Made by a program: the position numbers and the translations under genes
Shown here: piece by piece, positions 10,874-22,967 of the stretch
Numbering within the stretch: position 1 is the stretch's first letter
Layout: each line of letters starts with the position of its first letter
The notes under the pieces: model-generated
The model's database searches: none
What the model was told of the DNA's origin: nothing
What the model saw: only the letters and a program-made list of their open reading frames with translations
Assembly: GCA_951804985.1 (NCBI GenBank)
Contig: OX638132.1
Location: forward strand, 47,686,476-47,750,475
Direction: 5' to 3'
Length of the DNA stretch: 64,000 nt
Origin: Dryomyza anilis
Taxonomy: Eukaryota; Arthropoda; Insecta; Diptera; Dryomyzidae

Positions 10874-11100
10874 AGTAGTGATTGTAAAGTGGTCGAGTGC
10901 ATCTCGTGTGATAAATGTCAAGTTAAATTGTGGACAAGCAGCAGTTGTTAGAATTTGTTATTAGTGAAGTTGTTTATTAAGGTGAATTAATAAAGTTAAT
11001 TGTTATAATTTAAACCAAACATAAGAGTGTATTTATTTTGTTCACAATCCAGAGATACGAACTTGTAGAACAGTTTTCCGTAGACTGAATTTTCGTAACA
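10874..11100 (+). mobile_element. Partial 5-prime LTR (R-U5 only), family A
   Basis: The identity with the 3-prime LTR begins at AGTAGTGATTG, exactly the A of the predicted initiator (TCAGTA at 13386). It runs to the terminal CGTAACA at 11100. U3, with its TATA box, is missing, so this copy has no LTR promoter at its 5-prime end. Confidence 0.8.
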
Positions 11101-11101
11101 T

Positions 11102-11119
11102 TGGTGTCAGAAGTCGGAT
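11102..11119 (+). promoter_or_regulatory. Primer-binding site, tRNA-Leu-like
   Basis: TGGTGTCAGAAGTCGG starts 1 base after the LTR end. It closely resembles the complement of a tRNA-Leu 3-prime end (expected TGGTGTCAGAAGTGGG), with one mismatch. The tRNA assignment is from memory of the motif. Confidence 0.6.
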
Positions 11120-11140
11120 TGTGATACAAAGTGTTTAAAT

Positions 11141-12615
11141 TTGAGGAAGAAAATTCCAATCAACTTAAAGAGAAAATTTGAACAGAATGGAACAGAAAGT
11201 TCTAGAAAATTCAAATCAGCTCAAAGCCGAACTTTAAGAAAATTCCAAACAATTTCAAGAAAATTCGACCAGAATGGAACAGAAACTCTAGAAAATTCCA
11301 ACCAACATCAAGAAAAAATGGAGTTACAGTTGCAGGAACAATCTAAGCAGCTTCTAGAAGTTTCTAATACACTCAATGGCAAAGTAAAAAATCTTGAGGA
11401 GCATGTAAGGGATATGGAAGTTAGCGTTGATGATAAAATTAATGGTATCGACCAGAAGCTCCAGAAAATGCAAAAGATTTCGAAGTGTTGCAAATAAATG
11501 GACCTACACAGCATGTTGTTAGTGGTACGAGACTAAAGTCGCCGATTTACCATGGAACCACAGCGTTCAGCATTTTTAAGCTGCAATTTGAGACCACGAA
11601 TGTAAGTAATCGATGGAACAAGGAAGACATGGTAGTTGCGCTTATTGTGGCCATGAAAGGAGGCGCAGCCGAAGTAACAGTTGCTAAAAGTGACATTAAC
11701 AGTTATTCAGCGGTCATGGGTGCACTGCAACGAAAATATGACAGTGACCACATGACACTGATTTATAGAATACAGCTGAAGTTCCGAAGGCAAAATAATG
11801 GCGAATCTTTGCAGGAATATGCTACGGATGTTGAGAAACTTGCACATTTGGCGTATTCCGATTCAGCGTGTGATTTCTTGGAAATGTGCAAGATAAATGC
11901 GTTCGTTGATGGCATACGGGATCCTGAGACAAAACGGGCAGCAATGACCATGCCGAAGGTGACATTTATGGAAACGGTCACCACAGCACGTACGCTGGAG
12001 GTAGCGTCTACAGCGTTGGAGAAACGTATACTAGCTGAGGAGAGAGAAAATTTATGTCAAGGAGTAACTAGAGCGTCCAAATCCAGCGTTAAATCCGAAC
12101 ATTATGCTGCCAACGGAAACACACAATTGAAAGGAAAATGCTACAATTGCGGAAAATATGTGCATATGGCACGCGACTGTCGTGAAAAACGTAAATGTGT
12201 AATTGTGCAACCACCTAAGGGATACAGACCAGGTAAGATATCTGAAAATACCCAAAATAACACCAGGGGACATCGTGGAAATTCGGGCACTGTGTTGGCG
12301 CGAGCTTGTAAAATGGAATCCAGAGATTGCCCGAGAGAAGAAGGAAAGACAAACATAATTAACGTTCGTTCGTTAAATGTCATGGTAGATGATCAATGGA
12401 CTATAGAGCAAATACGAAATGATCAAAAGAAGGACATCGCACAAAATGGTTGTTTGTACCGTGTGTGGGAACATGAAAATGGCAGATCTGCTCGAAATTT
12501 GATTGTTGTTCCTAAGTCAAAAATAGAAGCGATAGTACTGAAATGCCATTGTGGATCCAATGGATGTCACTTGAGCATTAATAAAACGATTGAAAAAGTC
12601 AGAAAACATTTCTAG
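11141..12615 (+). pseudogene. Gag of family A, in-frame fused to the connection/integrase zinc region
   Basis: Two overlapping frames cover this region: 11141-11497, a Gln/Lys/Glu-rich coiled coil with shifted frames, and 11485-12615 (376 codons). The second frame begins with the gag capsid-like helical region. It then has a zinc knuckle, CYNCGKYVHMARDC (CX2CX4HX4C, about residues 219-232), followed by a basic linker. At about residue 265 (near 12280) it jumps to sequence equivalent to the end of RNase H in the 48-kb copy, and continues to the integrase HHCC region before a stop at 12615. The His/Cys positions are degraded (CHCGSNGCH). Gag packages element RNA in particles. The junction preserves the reading frame across a loss of roughly 2 kb. 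Confidence 0.75.
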
Positions 12616-13075
12616 AAGTCAGTCGCCTACCCGTCGGAAGTTGCGGTAAGATGAATCAATACAACGTAGGAGCACATTGCGAACGTACTGCCATTGATGT
12701 GCAAAAGCCGATTCCAAAAAGTGTTTTGGGCAAGAAAAGTGAAGACCGAGACGAGATACATCAGTCTTTAAGGCAGAGTATACAAATTGCAAGTGATAAG
12801 ATAAAGTCCACATACGACTTGAGAGCAAACTCTGAGGGATTTAAGAAAGGAGATCTAGTTATGCTTTGTAGCCCGCAACGAATGAAATTGTTAAACTCTA
12901 AGCTGCAAACACACTGGGAGGACCGTACAAGATAATTAAAAGGATTAATGACATTGTGTATCGGATTCTGAATACTATTGGCGTCAGACGAAAAATGAAA
13001 GTCGAACATTTAGAAAGGTTGACGCAATACAGAGAGAGAGAGAGGATTAACATCTGTTCGAACAGATTTAGGTAA
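12616..13075 (+). pseudogene. Integrase C-terminal remnant, family A
   Basis: The frame at 12651-12935 encodes the start of the catalytic domain (YNVGAHCERTAIDV). It then skips directly to the chromo-like C-terminal part (ANSEGFKKGDLVML, followed in another frame by a KMKVEHLERL-type ending). The D,D-35-E catalytic core is deleted and frames shift near 12616 and 12930. It cannot encode an active integrase. Confidence 0.7.
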
Positions 13076-13082
13076 AGGGCAG

Positions 13083-13571
13083 TGTTACGAAAAGAGGTTA
13101 TTTGCTCCACTGTGAAAGCAATCAACAATAATAAATAAGACGCAAGACAATTCAGCGCACAAAGCAATGTGTTAGAAAGAGACGGAAGATCATTCAGCGT
13201 ACTGAGTAATGTGCGAGAAAGAGATGGAAGACCAGCTTATTAAAACACATGAGTGCGAATGAGATGTCAATAGCAGCGTCATTCACGAAACGAGTAGAAG
13301 GTTCTCGAAACATGTCGAAGCTTGTCGAAACGTGTCGAACTGATGGCTGCAGTATATAAGGCCGACGCATCTGAGGCACAGCAATTCAGTAGTGATTGTA
13401 AAGTGGTCGAGTGCATCTCGTGTGATAAATGTCATGTTGTTATAATTTGTTATTAGTAAAGTTGTTTATTAAAGTGAATTAATAAAGTTAATTGTTACAA
13501 TTTAAACCAAACATAAGAATGTTTTTATTTTGTACACAATCCAGAGATACGAACTTGTAGAACAGTTTTCC
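13083..13571 (+). mobile_element. 3-prime LTR of family A copy 1, with heat-shock-element-like motif
   Basis: The LTR starts TGTTACG after a purine-rich tract (ggtaaagggcag). It contains aGAAggTTCtcGAAa (13296-13310), TATATAA (13353-13359), an initiator TCAGTA (13386-13391) and AATAAA-type polyadenylation signals near 13477. It stops at cagttttccg, about 20 bp short of the full LTR end. Confidence 0.85.
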
Positions 13572-14899
13572 GGCACATTTTTACTAAAAACAGTTTTTAA
13601 AGGCCACTTTAAAAGTTCTTAATCTTTTGTTTTATTTACAATTTTTATATACTAAAAAATTTAAATACATAACAAAACTTTCATATTATTGGACTTAATT
13701 CATTTTTGAGTTTCAAAAAAGATTTCAATAATTTTAAAAAATGTTACTTTTACATTAGATACGTTTAGTTACACATTTTATGTCATTCGTGTTTTATTTA
13801 ATTCGTGTTGTTTTATTTGGTATTCCAAAGTGAATAACTAGTTCAATTTTCCACAGTTAATATCCAGATTCAGTTCAGCTCACGTGATTCAATCATATTG
13901 TCACTCAAATCACAGACAGATACTGTTGAAGCTATATAATCAAGGAGGAGCAAGCAAATACCTAAGAAATGACTATTTTATGACTATTAGAAATATGGCT
14001 TTATAAGAAGTTACGCGCTTTTAATGTGATTTTTTTTATATTTCATTGTGACGGGAATTTACTATTATTATAGTAGATAATCTACTGCCAACTATAAAGT
14101 AGTGAACAACCGTCATATTCTGTTAGAGAGAACATGTTATATACAAAAAATGTATTTAGTTTAAACTAGTTTATGATAAACTTCATCTTCGTTACGAAAA
14201 ATAGTTCCAAATCTACCATTAATTAAAATAAAATGTTCAATACATATTAGAACTACAGCCGCGTCCATACAATATTTTAAATTTAATTATGATAAAGATT
14301 AGCTGAGGGAGTCGCATTTTTTATTTTTGTTCATGTCCAAAAATTTAAAAATTTCAGTTCAGTCGCTCAGAAGCATTCATTGACGACGGATGTATAGTTG
14401 ATTTTTTTTTAACCCATTAAAGCCTGCTGAATCAGATATACACAAGGAGATTACACAGTGCAATTTTCCCCATCATGTTTTCCCATAATGCGTACATAAG
14501 CTGCTAAGAATTTGGTTAGATTTTGCATCTAGTGGTGATTATATATGTATGAAATTGTATATACCTGCGTGCGCACAATTCCCTAATCAAATATTTCATA
14601 AACAAATTTTAAAAAATATTCCGAAAAATTTCAGTAAAATAAAATTTAAAACATTTCGCAAACACATTGCGAACTAATATTTAAATGTTTATCAAGAGAG
14701 CTTAGAGAATTGTGATAAATTACTCTCTCGACACACTTTTTTGGTAACACAAATCTCTTTTTAATTTTTTGCAAAAACTAATATCTGGACACATATTTTT
14801 TTGCCAATTATCCGTAGGACAAGGTCCTTTTTTTATTTTGTGATAAAGTTTGCATCGGCAGCATAGCGAAATCGTTCGATAACTTGCGATATAAAGTAC

Positions 14900-15798
14900 A
14901 AACAGAAAAAAAAGTATACTATATACTAAAATATAACTAAAAGGTTAATCAATCCAATTAATTTTTAATTGAAACTCAGCCGATGTAACTTTTAGTAGCA
15001 TTGAATTCCATATTCGTAATAATGAGAAAATGTTAATTGGGGCAACTTTAATTAATTTTTTTGACATATTGATATTAAAGATAGAAATTGGATCAATTAA
15101 ATATTTTGTTAAATTAAATATAATATTTGTCGAATAGAAACATATGAAAATAAAAAATTTAATTCAATATATAACATACAATAAATATTAAATAAGTATT
15201 TATACTGTTTGATATGCTTTGTAAAAATCTTTCAACCTAACGAATTTTACCGAAGTCAGTTTTCACAACTTCTACAGGTGGGCCAATTAATTGAGTTGAA
15301 ATTGAATATTCGAAATTTAATATTCGCTTTTTAATGATTCAATATGCAACAAAATCAGCGTCATAAGCTGTTTGTTCAAATTCATGACAGCAAAAATAAA
15401 TTGAGCCATTTAATGATTTAATAACATAACATACACTAAATAATGCAATATCCTGTTTTAAAATAGCAACGTAGAAGAAAATAATGTTAGAAAAACCTGA
15501 ACGACGCCGCCGACGCACAAGACGCGCAAACAAAAAACAAAATGAAATCCAGAAGAAAAAAACAGTGTTGCAATTTAAGAAAATGAATAAATCAAAAGTA
15601 ACAAATAAAAGTAGTTAATACTATTAAAGATTTAGTTGTATTGATATTATATTAAATTTATCCTATTAATATTTTAATTAAAAAATGTATAAATACAATT
15701 AATGAATTAGTAAATACATTAATATTTTTAATTTGAATACGATTTTGTTTGCTATTAATATCAATTGTTATATATACGTACAATATTTTTTTTCTGTG
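14900..15798. mobile_element. 899-bp insertion with ACAGAAAAAAAA termini and TAC duplication
   Basis: This block interrupts arm 2 of the foldback element exactly where arm 1 is continuous (ggtactttatatcgc). TAC is present on both sides (14897-14899 and 15799-15801). The termini are inverted: acagaaaaaaaagta on the left and ttttttttctgt on the right. The interior is AT-rich with no recognised gene, so it is a non-autonomous element of unknown class. Confidence 0.65.
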
Positions 15799-15898
15799 TA
15801 CCAAAAACGGCATTTTTTGCAACTTTGATTCGATTTTGTGGAAATCTCGACGTATAGGGACCGCAATCAACCAGAATTGATAGGTTTAATTCCTGATT

Positions 15899-16617
15899 AA
15901 AATCCTTGTAGAACAGTGCTATTAATCATAAACAAAATTTAATTTTTTTCTTTGTCGTATGATTTATATGCTGGCAACAAAAAACTCTCAAAACAAGCGT
16001 ACTCAACGTTTCGTTTGATACATGAATCAAAAATTGTAGTCACACGATATTCAACCGATATTTAAACGAATTGTAGCCGCGATATCGTTGTCACCGGGAA
16101 ATACATGATCGGGGAATAAGAAAAAAAAATGAAATAATAATAATAAAATTTATTTAAATTTGATTTAAATACTTTTGCAATAAAAAACTTAATATTCCAT
16201 ACAAAAAAATATGTAATTTCAAATTAAATACAAAATATTTATTTTTATTACGTACGCATTTAAATTCATAATTTTTAAAAATATTATAGATATATTTTTT
16301 ACAATGTTTTTTTTTAAGATACCACTACACAATTATGTAATAAGTGGTCCTACTGGAACGTTAATATATTCTATAAATAATACAACTTACGCATCCACTT
16401 AAACACCGTTTAAAAAAATTACAAAAAGTGTTTACTGCCCAATTTATTACCTACCCACAGTGATTTGTCTAGAGTATGCTAGATGGACAATTTTGTCATT
16501 CCCATTAAATATGAATCACATTTAATTAATAATATTTCAAATGTCACGATAATACATTTTTTAGTGTATAACATTAGCATGGTTCGTAAGCAACATACAA
16601 CAACATTGCTTTTCAAA
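15899..16617. other. AT-rich intronic sequence with dispersed repeat copy 2
   Basis: The stretch 16130-16310 shares aataaaaaactta, ttccatacaaaaaaatat and atttcaaattaaat with 8985-9200 and 42840-42953. I see nothing else recognisable here. Confidence 0.45.
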
Positions 16618-18066
16618 TACAAAAAATAAAAAACATTTATAATTTTTGAAAATAACTGTAGGATTAACGAATTGTTTAAATATTTGGAAGATTTCAATTT
16701 AGATTTGCAATAATGAATCAAAGACTGGAGGGTACGTATTTTTAAATTGTATATTAAAAATTTAATAGAAAAAATAGTATTCACTATTTAAAAGATAAAA
16801 CTTAAAATATGAATTTATTTTAATTTAAAATGTTGTTCATCTTATTTTGATGGAGTACATCACATTATATCCAGGAGTATCCAGGCTATTTTTTATATAT
16901 GTAGTAGTTACATTTGTACTCTCTATAAAACAATAAAAAACCATTAAGACAATGGAGTCTATGTATTATTTTTTTGTATTTTGTAGTGTTTTTTTAATTT
17001 TAAAACTGGAAATATTAAGTGAATGGCTAAAATATCACAAAGAAAAATATAAAATCTCTCTCACAATTTGAGCTATGCGTGTTATATTTGTACTCAAATT
17101 GGTGGGACCTACAGTTTATTGCCGAATCCGAACGGCGGCTGAGAGCAATGGCAATCATAAGCAATGTTTTACTCTCGTATGTTTGCCATTTACTGCCGAG
17201 AGGTAGCGCCTGCCGAATCAGATATACACAAGGAGATTACACAGTGCAATTTTCCCCATCATGTTTTCCCATAATGCGTACATAAGTTGCTAAGAATTTG
17301 GTTCGATTTTGCATCTAGTGGTGATTATATATGTATGAAATTGTATATACCTGCGTGCGCACAATTCCCTAATCAAATATTTCATAAACAAATTTTAAAA
17401 AATATTCCGAAAAATTTCAGTAAAATAAAATTTAAAACATTTCGCAAACACATTGCGAACTAATATTTAAATGTACAAAAAATAAAAAACATTTATAATT
17501 TTTGAAAATAACTGTAGGATTAACGAATTGTTTAAATATTTGGAAGATTTCAATTTAGATTTGCAATAATGAATCAAAGACTGGAGGGTACGTATTTTTA
17601 AATTGTATATTAAAAATTTAATAGAAAAAATAGTATTCACTATTTAAAAGATAAAACTTAAAATATGAATTTATTTTAATTTAAAATGTTGTTCATCTTA
17701 TTTTGATGGAGTACATCACATTATATCCAGGAGTATCCAGGCTATTTTTTATATATGTAGTAGTTACATTTGTACTCTCTATAAAACAATAAAAAACCAT
17801 TAAGACAATGGAGTCTATGTATTATTTTTTTGTATTTTGTAGAGTGTTTTTTTAATTTTAAAACTGGAAATATTAAGTGAATGGCTAAAATATCACAAAG
17901 AAAAATATAAAATCTCTCTCACAATTTGAGCTATGCGTGTTATATTTGTACTCAAATTGGTGGGACCTACAGTTTATTGCCGAATCCGAACGGCGGCTGA
18001 GAGCAATGGCAATCATAAGCAATGTTTTACTCTCGTATGTTTGCCATTTACTGCCGAGAGGTAGCG
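16618..18066. repeat. Tandem segmental duplication with embedded foldback-arm and SINE pieces
   Basis: 16618-17215 and 17475-18066 are nearly identical direct copies, each ending in a truncated SINE body (ctctctcacaatttgagc to ccgagaggtagcg). Between them, 17216-17474 is almost identical to 14427-14690 of the foldback arm. A short gt insertion near 17845 and a few substitutions distinguish the copies, which suggests a recent event. Confidence 0.8.
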
Positions 18067-18660
18067 TCGCACGGTGAAAAAATTGATGAAATTTATGAAC
18101 AAAACTATATTATTTAATTTTCATATTTTTTAAAACTATAATATAAATAAAAGACTAACTAAGAATAATCTGTAACCATTTTTCTTATAACATTAATAAT
18201 TTAAGAGATATAGGACAAAAAATGACATTCCATACATAACTATATGAAAATATATATTAGCACATAATTAAAATATCCTTGTATATACTCTCAAATCCTT
18301 AATATTGTGTTTAGGCTTTTACAAAATATACCTTCTGAAGAAAAAGTGTCTTCCGGTATGCTTCGGTTTACAAGAAAATTTGTAGTGAAATACTACCATT
18401 TTCGTTCGAAATTTATTAATTTGATTTTAAGTGTTTAGAATTTCATATCATAACTCAACACAGACGAATAATACAACGTTTATATTCACTCAAATTTATA
18501 TCCATAGTGTGTAAAAAAATATAAAAATGCCAACATTCCATTGATTCATCCATATTTCGTAAAATTTCACGTCAAAAATTTCAATTTGAGAAATATTATG
18601 TCAAGTTAATAATTTTATATCAATTAAACCTAACTAATGTTTTTCTAATCACAATCAACG
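18067..18660. other. AT-rich intronic sequence
   Basis: No gene, inverted terminus or recognised repeat is visible. Confidence 0.4.
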
Positions 18661-18704
18661 TGGTAAAAAATAAAAAAAATATCCTGATATCGTTCCCTGA
18701 TATA

Positions 18705-18738
<34 letters not shown>

Positions 18739-21005
18739 TTTGGACTTGTTCAAATTATTTTACTTATATGTGTTTTGCATGTGTATTGAGTGTGTGTGTT
18801 TGTTGGTATTTTAAAATGAATATATTGATTTTATGTTTGGTTTAGAGAGGTGTAAATAATTACATGAGTGACTTTTGTATGCCCTACTGTTGGACCAGTG
18901 TTGTGTTGGTTCGGAATTGCCTTGTTCATCTTCAATGTTTCGTTGTATGTAGTGTGTTGGATCTGTTGGGCTTCGATGGTTCTTGTGGAACTTGTTAATG
19001 GTGTTATCTCCAGTAGACGTCGTCATGTTGATACGCTGGACTCTTAGTCGGTCAAGAGAGTTTAGGTTCCGTTGACTTGGTTGACTATTCGTTCGAGATG
19101 AGTGTTCTTTTCTGCGATCAAACATTTTGAAAACATCTTGGTGCTCATGTCACTTTATGAAGCTTATAGATTTCTGAATTGTTGATATCAGAAAATCGTT
19201 ACTGCATCGCTTCTTCTCTATGTGCGATGGAAGACATAATAATTTGACTTTTTATATATATTTTCAAGATCAATGTTGAATATTGTTTTCTGCATCTTGT
19301 TTCTGGCAGTTGTAGTTTTATGATTAAAATTCAATCACTGAAATCTACTTGTGCTTGGTATAACAACAAGTTTGCTCCTAGTGCATCCTTCTACATCTTC
19401 AAATATGCTGCCACTCTGCTTCATTTCTGCGTTTTTCTTTACCTTATTTGAATCTGCTGGACATCTGCTTCACTTCTTCTTGTTGATAACACCCAGAGCT
19501 CCTTCCACATGTCCCCATTAAAGTCCCAAGACCCCAACGATTTTTTATGCGTCTTCTGAGTATCCAGCGCTGTTGGTCATTCTAAATAACAATTTTTTGT
19601 GCACTCGGATATTTTAAATTTACATGAAGATTTTACAAACAAGTAATTTAATTTTGTTTTTGAACTCTTCCAAATGTGTGGTGTGGTACTAACTTATATA
19701 AACTTAATATAATTTTCGTAAATTTTATAATGGTTTATGTACATTCGTCACAAGGAAAGGATTGATCTTAAGATATTTAAATTACTTGAATTAAAGTATG
19801 GTACATTATTTGAACCATTACTATTTAGTGTGGTACTAGTTTATCTAAACTTAGTGTCATGTAAAGTATAGTTGTTTATGTATGCAATAACATTGAAATT
19901 AAATGTCGTTTGTAAGTGTTTAACTTATTTGAAACACAGTTATTTAGTGTTGCACTAGCTTTAGTGTAATTTTAGTGTATTATGTCCTTAGAACAATGGC
20001 TAAGATCGTGGTCTTATATGCGAAGGGACTCAATGCGGCGGACTCAATCCCCAATGCGCAAAATAAAAAAAGAAATTATTTCATATAATATTTTTTTTTA
20101 TTTCATATACATTTTTTTTTTATTTCATATAGATTTTTTTTATATAAATATATATGTATATAGAATATATTGTACATTAAATATATTGTATATACATATA
20201 TTTATTATTTTAAATCTTCTCAAAAATTGTTGAATTAATTAATGTATACATATTTTTTTTTAATCTGATTAAATTTAGTTTAAAAAAAAAAAAATATTTA
20301 ATTTCCAATAAAAATTTGTATATCTCCTTCTAAAAGTTTAATATAAAAAAAAATGTTTTAAATTGTAATATTCCTTATTTTTTTTTGTTTTCATATGTAT
20401 ATATTTTTTTTTTAAATTAATAGTATTATTTTTTTTTTAATTTTTGTTCCTTTTTTCCATATATATATTTTTATCTCTTTTTTTATTCTTTAAAAATTTA
20501 ATAGTTAATATTATTATTTTTTTTTGTCTTCTTTTTTTTCTTCTTAATAAAAACTTGTATCCCCTTTTTTTGAAATTTTAATTCCCCAATTTTTTTTTTC
20601 ATATTTTTCTTTTTTTTTCATCTCTTAATATATTTTTTTTTCACTTCTTTTTCTTTAAAATTTAAAAATTCTTTTAAAAAAAAAAATATATATTCAATAC
20701 CTATATATATATTTTCTCCATTTTATTTAATTTACTAATATGTTTCCTCCTTTTTTCGATTCAATTATTAAAACTTTTTTTTTTATTTTAACTGCACTAA
20801 ATATTTTAATGCATAAATCGCTTTTTTTTAATTTTAAATTCTTTGCTTTTATTTATTACCTGTTTTTTTACGTTTCTACTAATATATTTTTTTTTCGTTC
20901 CTTTTTTTTAATTTTAACTGTACTAAATATTTATATATCTCTCTTTTTTTAAATTTTAATACTAACTGATATTTTTCTTCTTCTTTAAGAAATTTAAATT
21001 ATGCA
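18661..21005. repeat. Low-complexity T-rich / (TA)n region
   Basis: A (TA)n tract at 18700-18721 runs into a T22 tract. From 20080 to 21000 the + strand is dominated by T8-T10 runs separated by AT-rich spacers. Between these, 18850-20060 has normal composition. It contains a 104-codon minus-strand frame (18811-19125) of polar residues that I cannot assign and do not trust as a gene. Confidence 0.6.
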
Positions 21006-21012
21006 TTTAATT

Positions 21013-21715
21013 AACGAGTCATAATACGTTTTAAAGGTAATTCAATTACCTTTCTAACAATACTAATCCTGATACCGGCAGGTATTTCAGAGTTCAGGAA
21101 TTTTAACATAAATGGTAGACACTGGCTACAAAGTCACTTAATTAGTCACTGGTTTCACATTTATCATAGTGCGTTAACGAGTCATAATACGTTTTGAAGG
21201 TAATTCAATTACCTATTATCAGAGTTCGGGAATTTTGGCCTAAAATTCAAGGTCACATGTTAAACTTTACTTATATGGCCACTGGTTCCACATTTATCAT
21301 AGTGCGATAACGAGTAATAATACGTTTTGAAGGCGATTCAATTACCAATTTAATGATACCAATACGACCGGTATTTCAGAGTTCGGGAATTTTGGCCTAT
21401 ATTCAAGGTCACATGTCAAATTTTACTTATATGGTCACAGATTCTACAGTTTTCATAGTGCGTTAACGAGTCATAATACGTTTTTTTAATACGTTTCAAT
21501 TACCTTTCAAACGATACTATTCCTGATACCGGTTCGGGAATTTTAACATATACGGCTAAAAAGTCACTTAATTAGTCACTGTTTCCACATTTATCATAGT
21601 GCGTTAACGAGTCATAATACGTTTTGAAGGTAATTCAATTACCTATTTAATGATATCAATTTTGATACCGACCGGTATTTCAGAGTTCGGGAATTTTGAT
21701 CTAAAGAACACTATC
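21013..21715 (+). repeat. Satellite-like tandem array, five units of 133-163 bp
   Basis: Units begin AACGAGTCATAATACG at 21013, 21176, 21309, 21465 and 21606. Each contains the 17-bp palindrome AGGTAATTCAATTACCT or a variant, then cagagttcgggaatttt. Units 1 and 4 share an agtcacttaattagtcact middle, while units 2 and 3 share a caaggtcacatgt middle (unit 5 is truncated), so two unit types alternate. The array abuts the 3-prime end of the family-B gypsy element. Confidence 0.8.
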
Positions 21716-21823
21716 ACTATGGTTAACAGTATCTTAACAAAGTACTGTTAAATTTCTATGGTTTGTGTATCCGCTAAGTTCGCGACGAATTTAACTTCAC
21801 GGACTTGTTCGATCCATTGTCTG

Positions 21824-22250
21824 TTACCAATACTTTGGGTATATTGTGGCGTATATTGTGGGTATATTGTGGCGTGTGGCATGTAATGCTTTTGCTACGG
21901 TGTTGGCTTCCGCATCGGGTATAGCCACACAGCAAATAAATTTAGAAAAATCGTCCTGAAACGTTAAGATGTATTTATTCCCTGAAATGATTTCAGGCAG
22001 AATACCCACCAGGTCCATGTACACTTTGTCAAAGGGTCTGACTGGCGTATCAGTTAGAACCATTGGCATCTTCGTCAGCCTTGAACTCTTGTTTACCTGA
22101 CATTTTGAACAATTTTTCACATAATCCTTTATTTGCTTCTGCATACCCTTCCATCGGTACTGTTGTCGAATTCTTAAAAATGTTTTTACGCCCCCTTGGT
22201 GACCACCTAACGGTGAATCGTGAAAATCTTTAATTACCGTCTCTATGTCC
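21824..22250 (-). pseudogene. Integrase N-terminal part, family B
   Basis: The minus-strand reading has the zinc-binding histidines (HDSPLGGH), then CSKC, then the first catalytic Asp in VYMDLVG and the second in FQDDFSKF. The frame ends before the catalytic Glu, so the enzyme is truncated. A tandem duplication of about 65 bp (around 22210-22345, repeating the ILTEPRDIET segment) lies between RNase H and integrase. Confidence 0.8.
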
Positions 22251-22277
22251 CGAGGTTCAGTTAGAATTATTATATTG

Positions 22278-22967
22278 TCATTGAAAATCTTTAATTTCCG
22301 TCTCTATGTCCCGAGGTTCAGTTAGAATTATTATATTGTCATTTTCCTTTGTTATCGAATCGTCAGAATCGCATTCTGACTGTTTCTTATCGTCTTCCTT
22401 GTCTCTTTTCATGGTTTTTGAACGTGTTTGTACTACAACTACTTTTTCAGTATTATTCGGTATGCGGCTAAGCGCATCCGCGTTTAAATTACTTTTTCCC
22501 GGTTTATAATGAATTTCGAAATCATATTTCGATAATTTGTGTCGGAAACGCGCAAGACGTGATGTCTGATCTTTTAAGTTTGCTATACCATTTAGGGGCT
22601 GATGATCTGTATAAATTTTAAATGGTCTTCCCAAAAGATATGCCCTAAAATTTTTTGTTGCCCATACAATTGCCAAAAGTTCTTTCTCTATAGTAGAGTA
22701 GCGTGTTTCCGCATCGTTAAGAGACCTACTGGCAAACGCGATCGGACGGTCGCTTCCAACTTCAGCTTGCAAAAGAACAACGCCAATTGCTTCGTTACTG
22801 GCGTCTGTCGAGAGCAAAAAGGGTTCGTTAAAATCCGGATACGCTAGTATGGGTGGTGACATAATTGCCTCTTTAAGTTTTAAAAACGAATTCTGACAAT
22901 TATCATTCCATATGAACTTAGCGTCCTTTTTAAGCAAACAGTTTATTGGTAATGACAATTTCGCCAT
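22278..22967 (-). pseudogene. RNase H domain and connection, family B
   Basis: This 229-codon frame begins at the RT thumb/RNase H boundary. It shows LSTDASNEAIG (first catalytic Asp), EKELLAIVWA (catalytic Glu), YTDHQPL (second Asp) and LNADALSRIP at the end, all typical of Ty3/gypsy RNase H. Upstream, the RT-to-RNase H connection (about 22970-23187) is readable only across frameshifts and a stop. Confidence 0.85.

Larger units (their letters stand above)
10874..13571 (+). mobile_element. Ty3/gypsy LTR element, family A copy 1, internally deleted
   Basis: The layout is a partial 5-prime LTR (10874-11100), a primer-binding site, a gag frame, an abrupt fusion to the end of pol, an integrase tail and the 3-prime LTR (13083-13571, missing its last roughly 20 bp). 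Protease, reverse transcriptase and most of RNase H are absent. It sits inside the foldback element at 9960-15895. The second copy at 48500-51313 supplies the pol genes this one lacks. Confidence 0.85.
9960..15895. mobile_element. Foldback-type element with roughly 0.9-kb inverted arms, split by two insertions
   Basis: Arm 1 (9960-10830) is the reverse complement of arm 2 (14165-14899 plus 15799-15895). Shared blocks in inverted order include ctatcaattctggttgatt, aattggcaaaaaaa, attacgcagt-like sequence near 10500, tcaatgaatgcttctgagcg and ggacgcggctgta. The centre (10831-10873 and 13572-14160) holds the inserted gypsy element at 10874-13571. Arm 2 is interrupted at 14900-15798. No transposase is seen. 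A portion of arm 2 (14427-14690) was copied to 17216-17474. Confidence 0.75.

Noticed and set aside
18811..19125. 104-codon minus-strand ORF as a gene or env remnant
   Set aside because: Polar composition only, no domain, no start context, and no continuity with the family-B element.
20740..20952. 70-codon Phe/Leu-rich frame as a membrane protein
   Set aside because: It is a by-product of poly-T low-complexity sequence.
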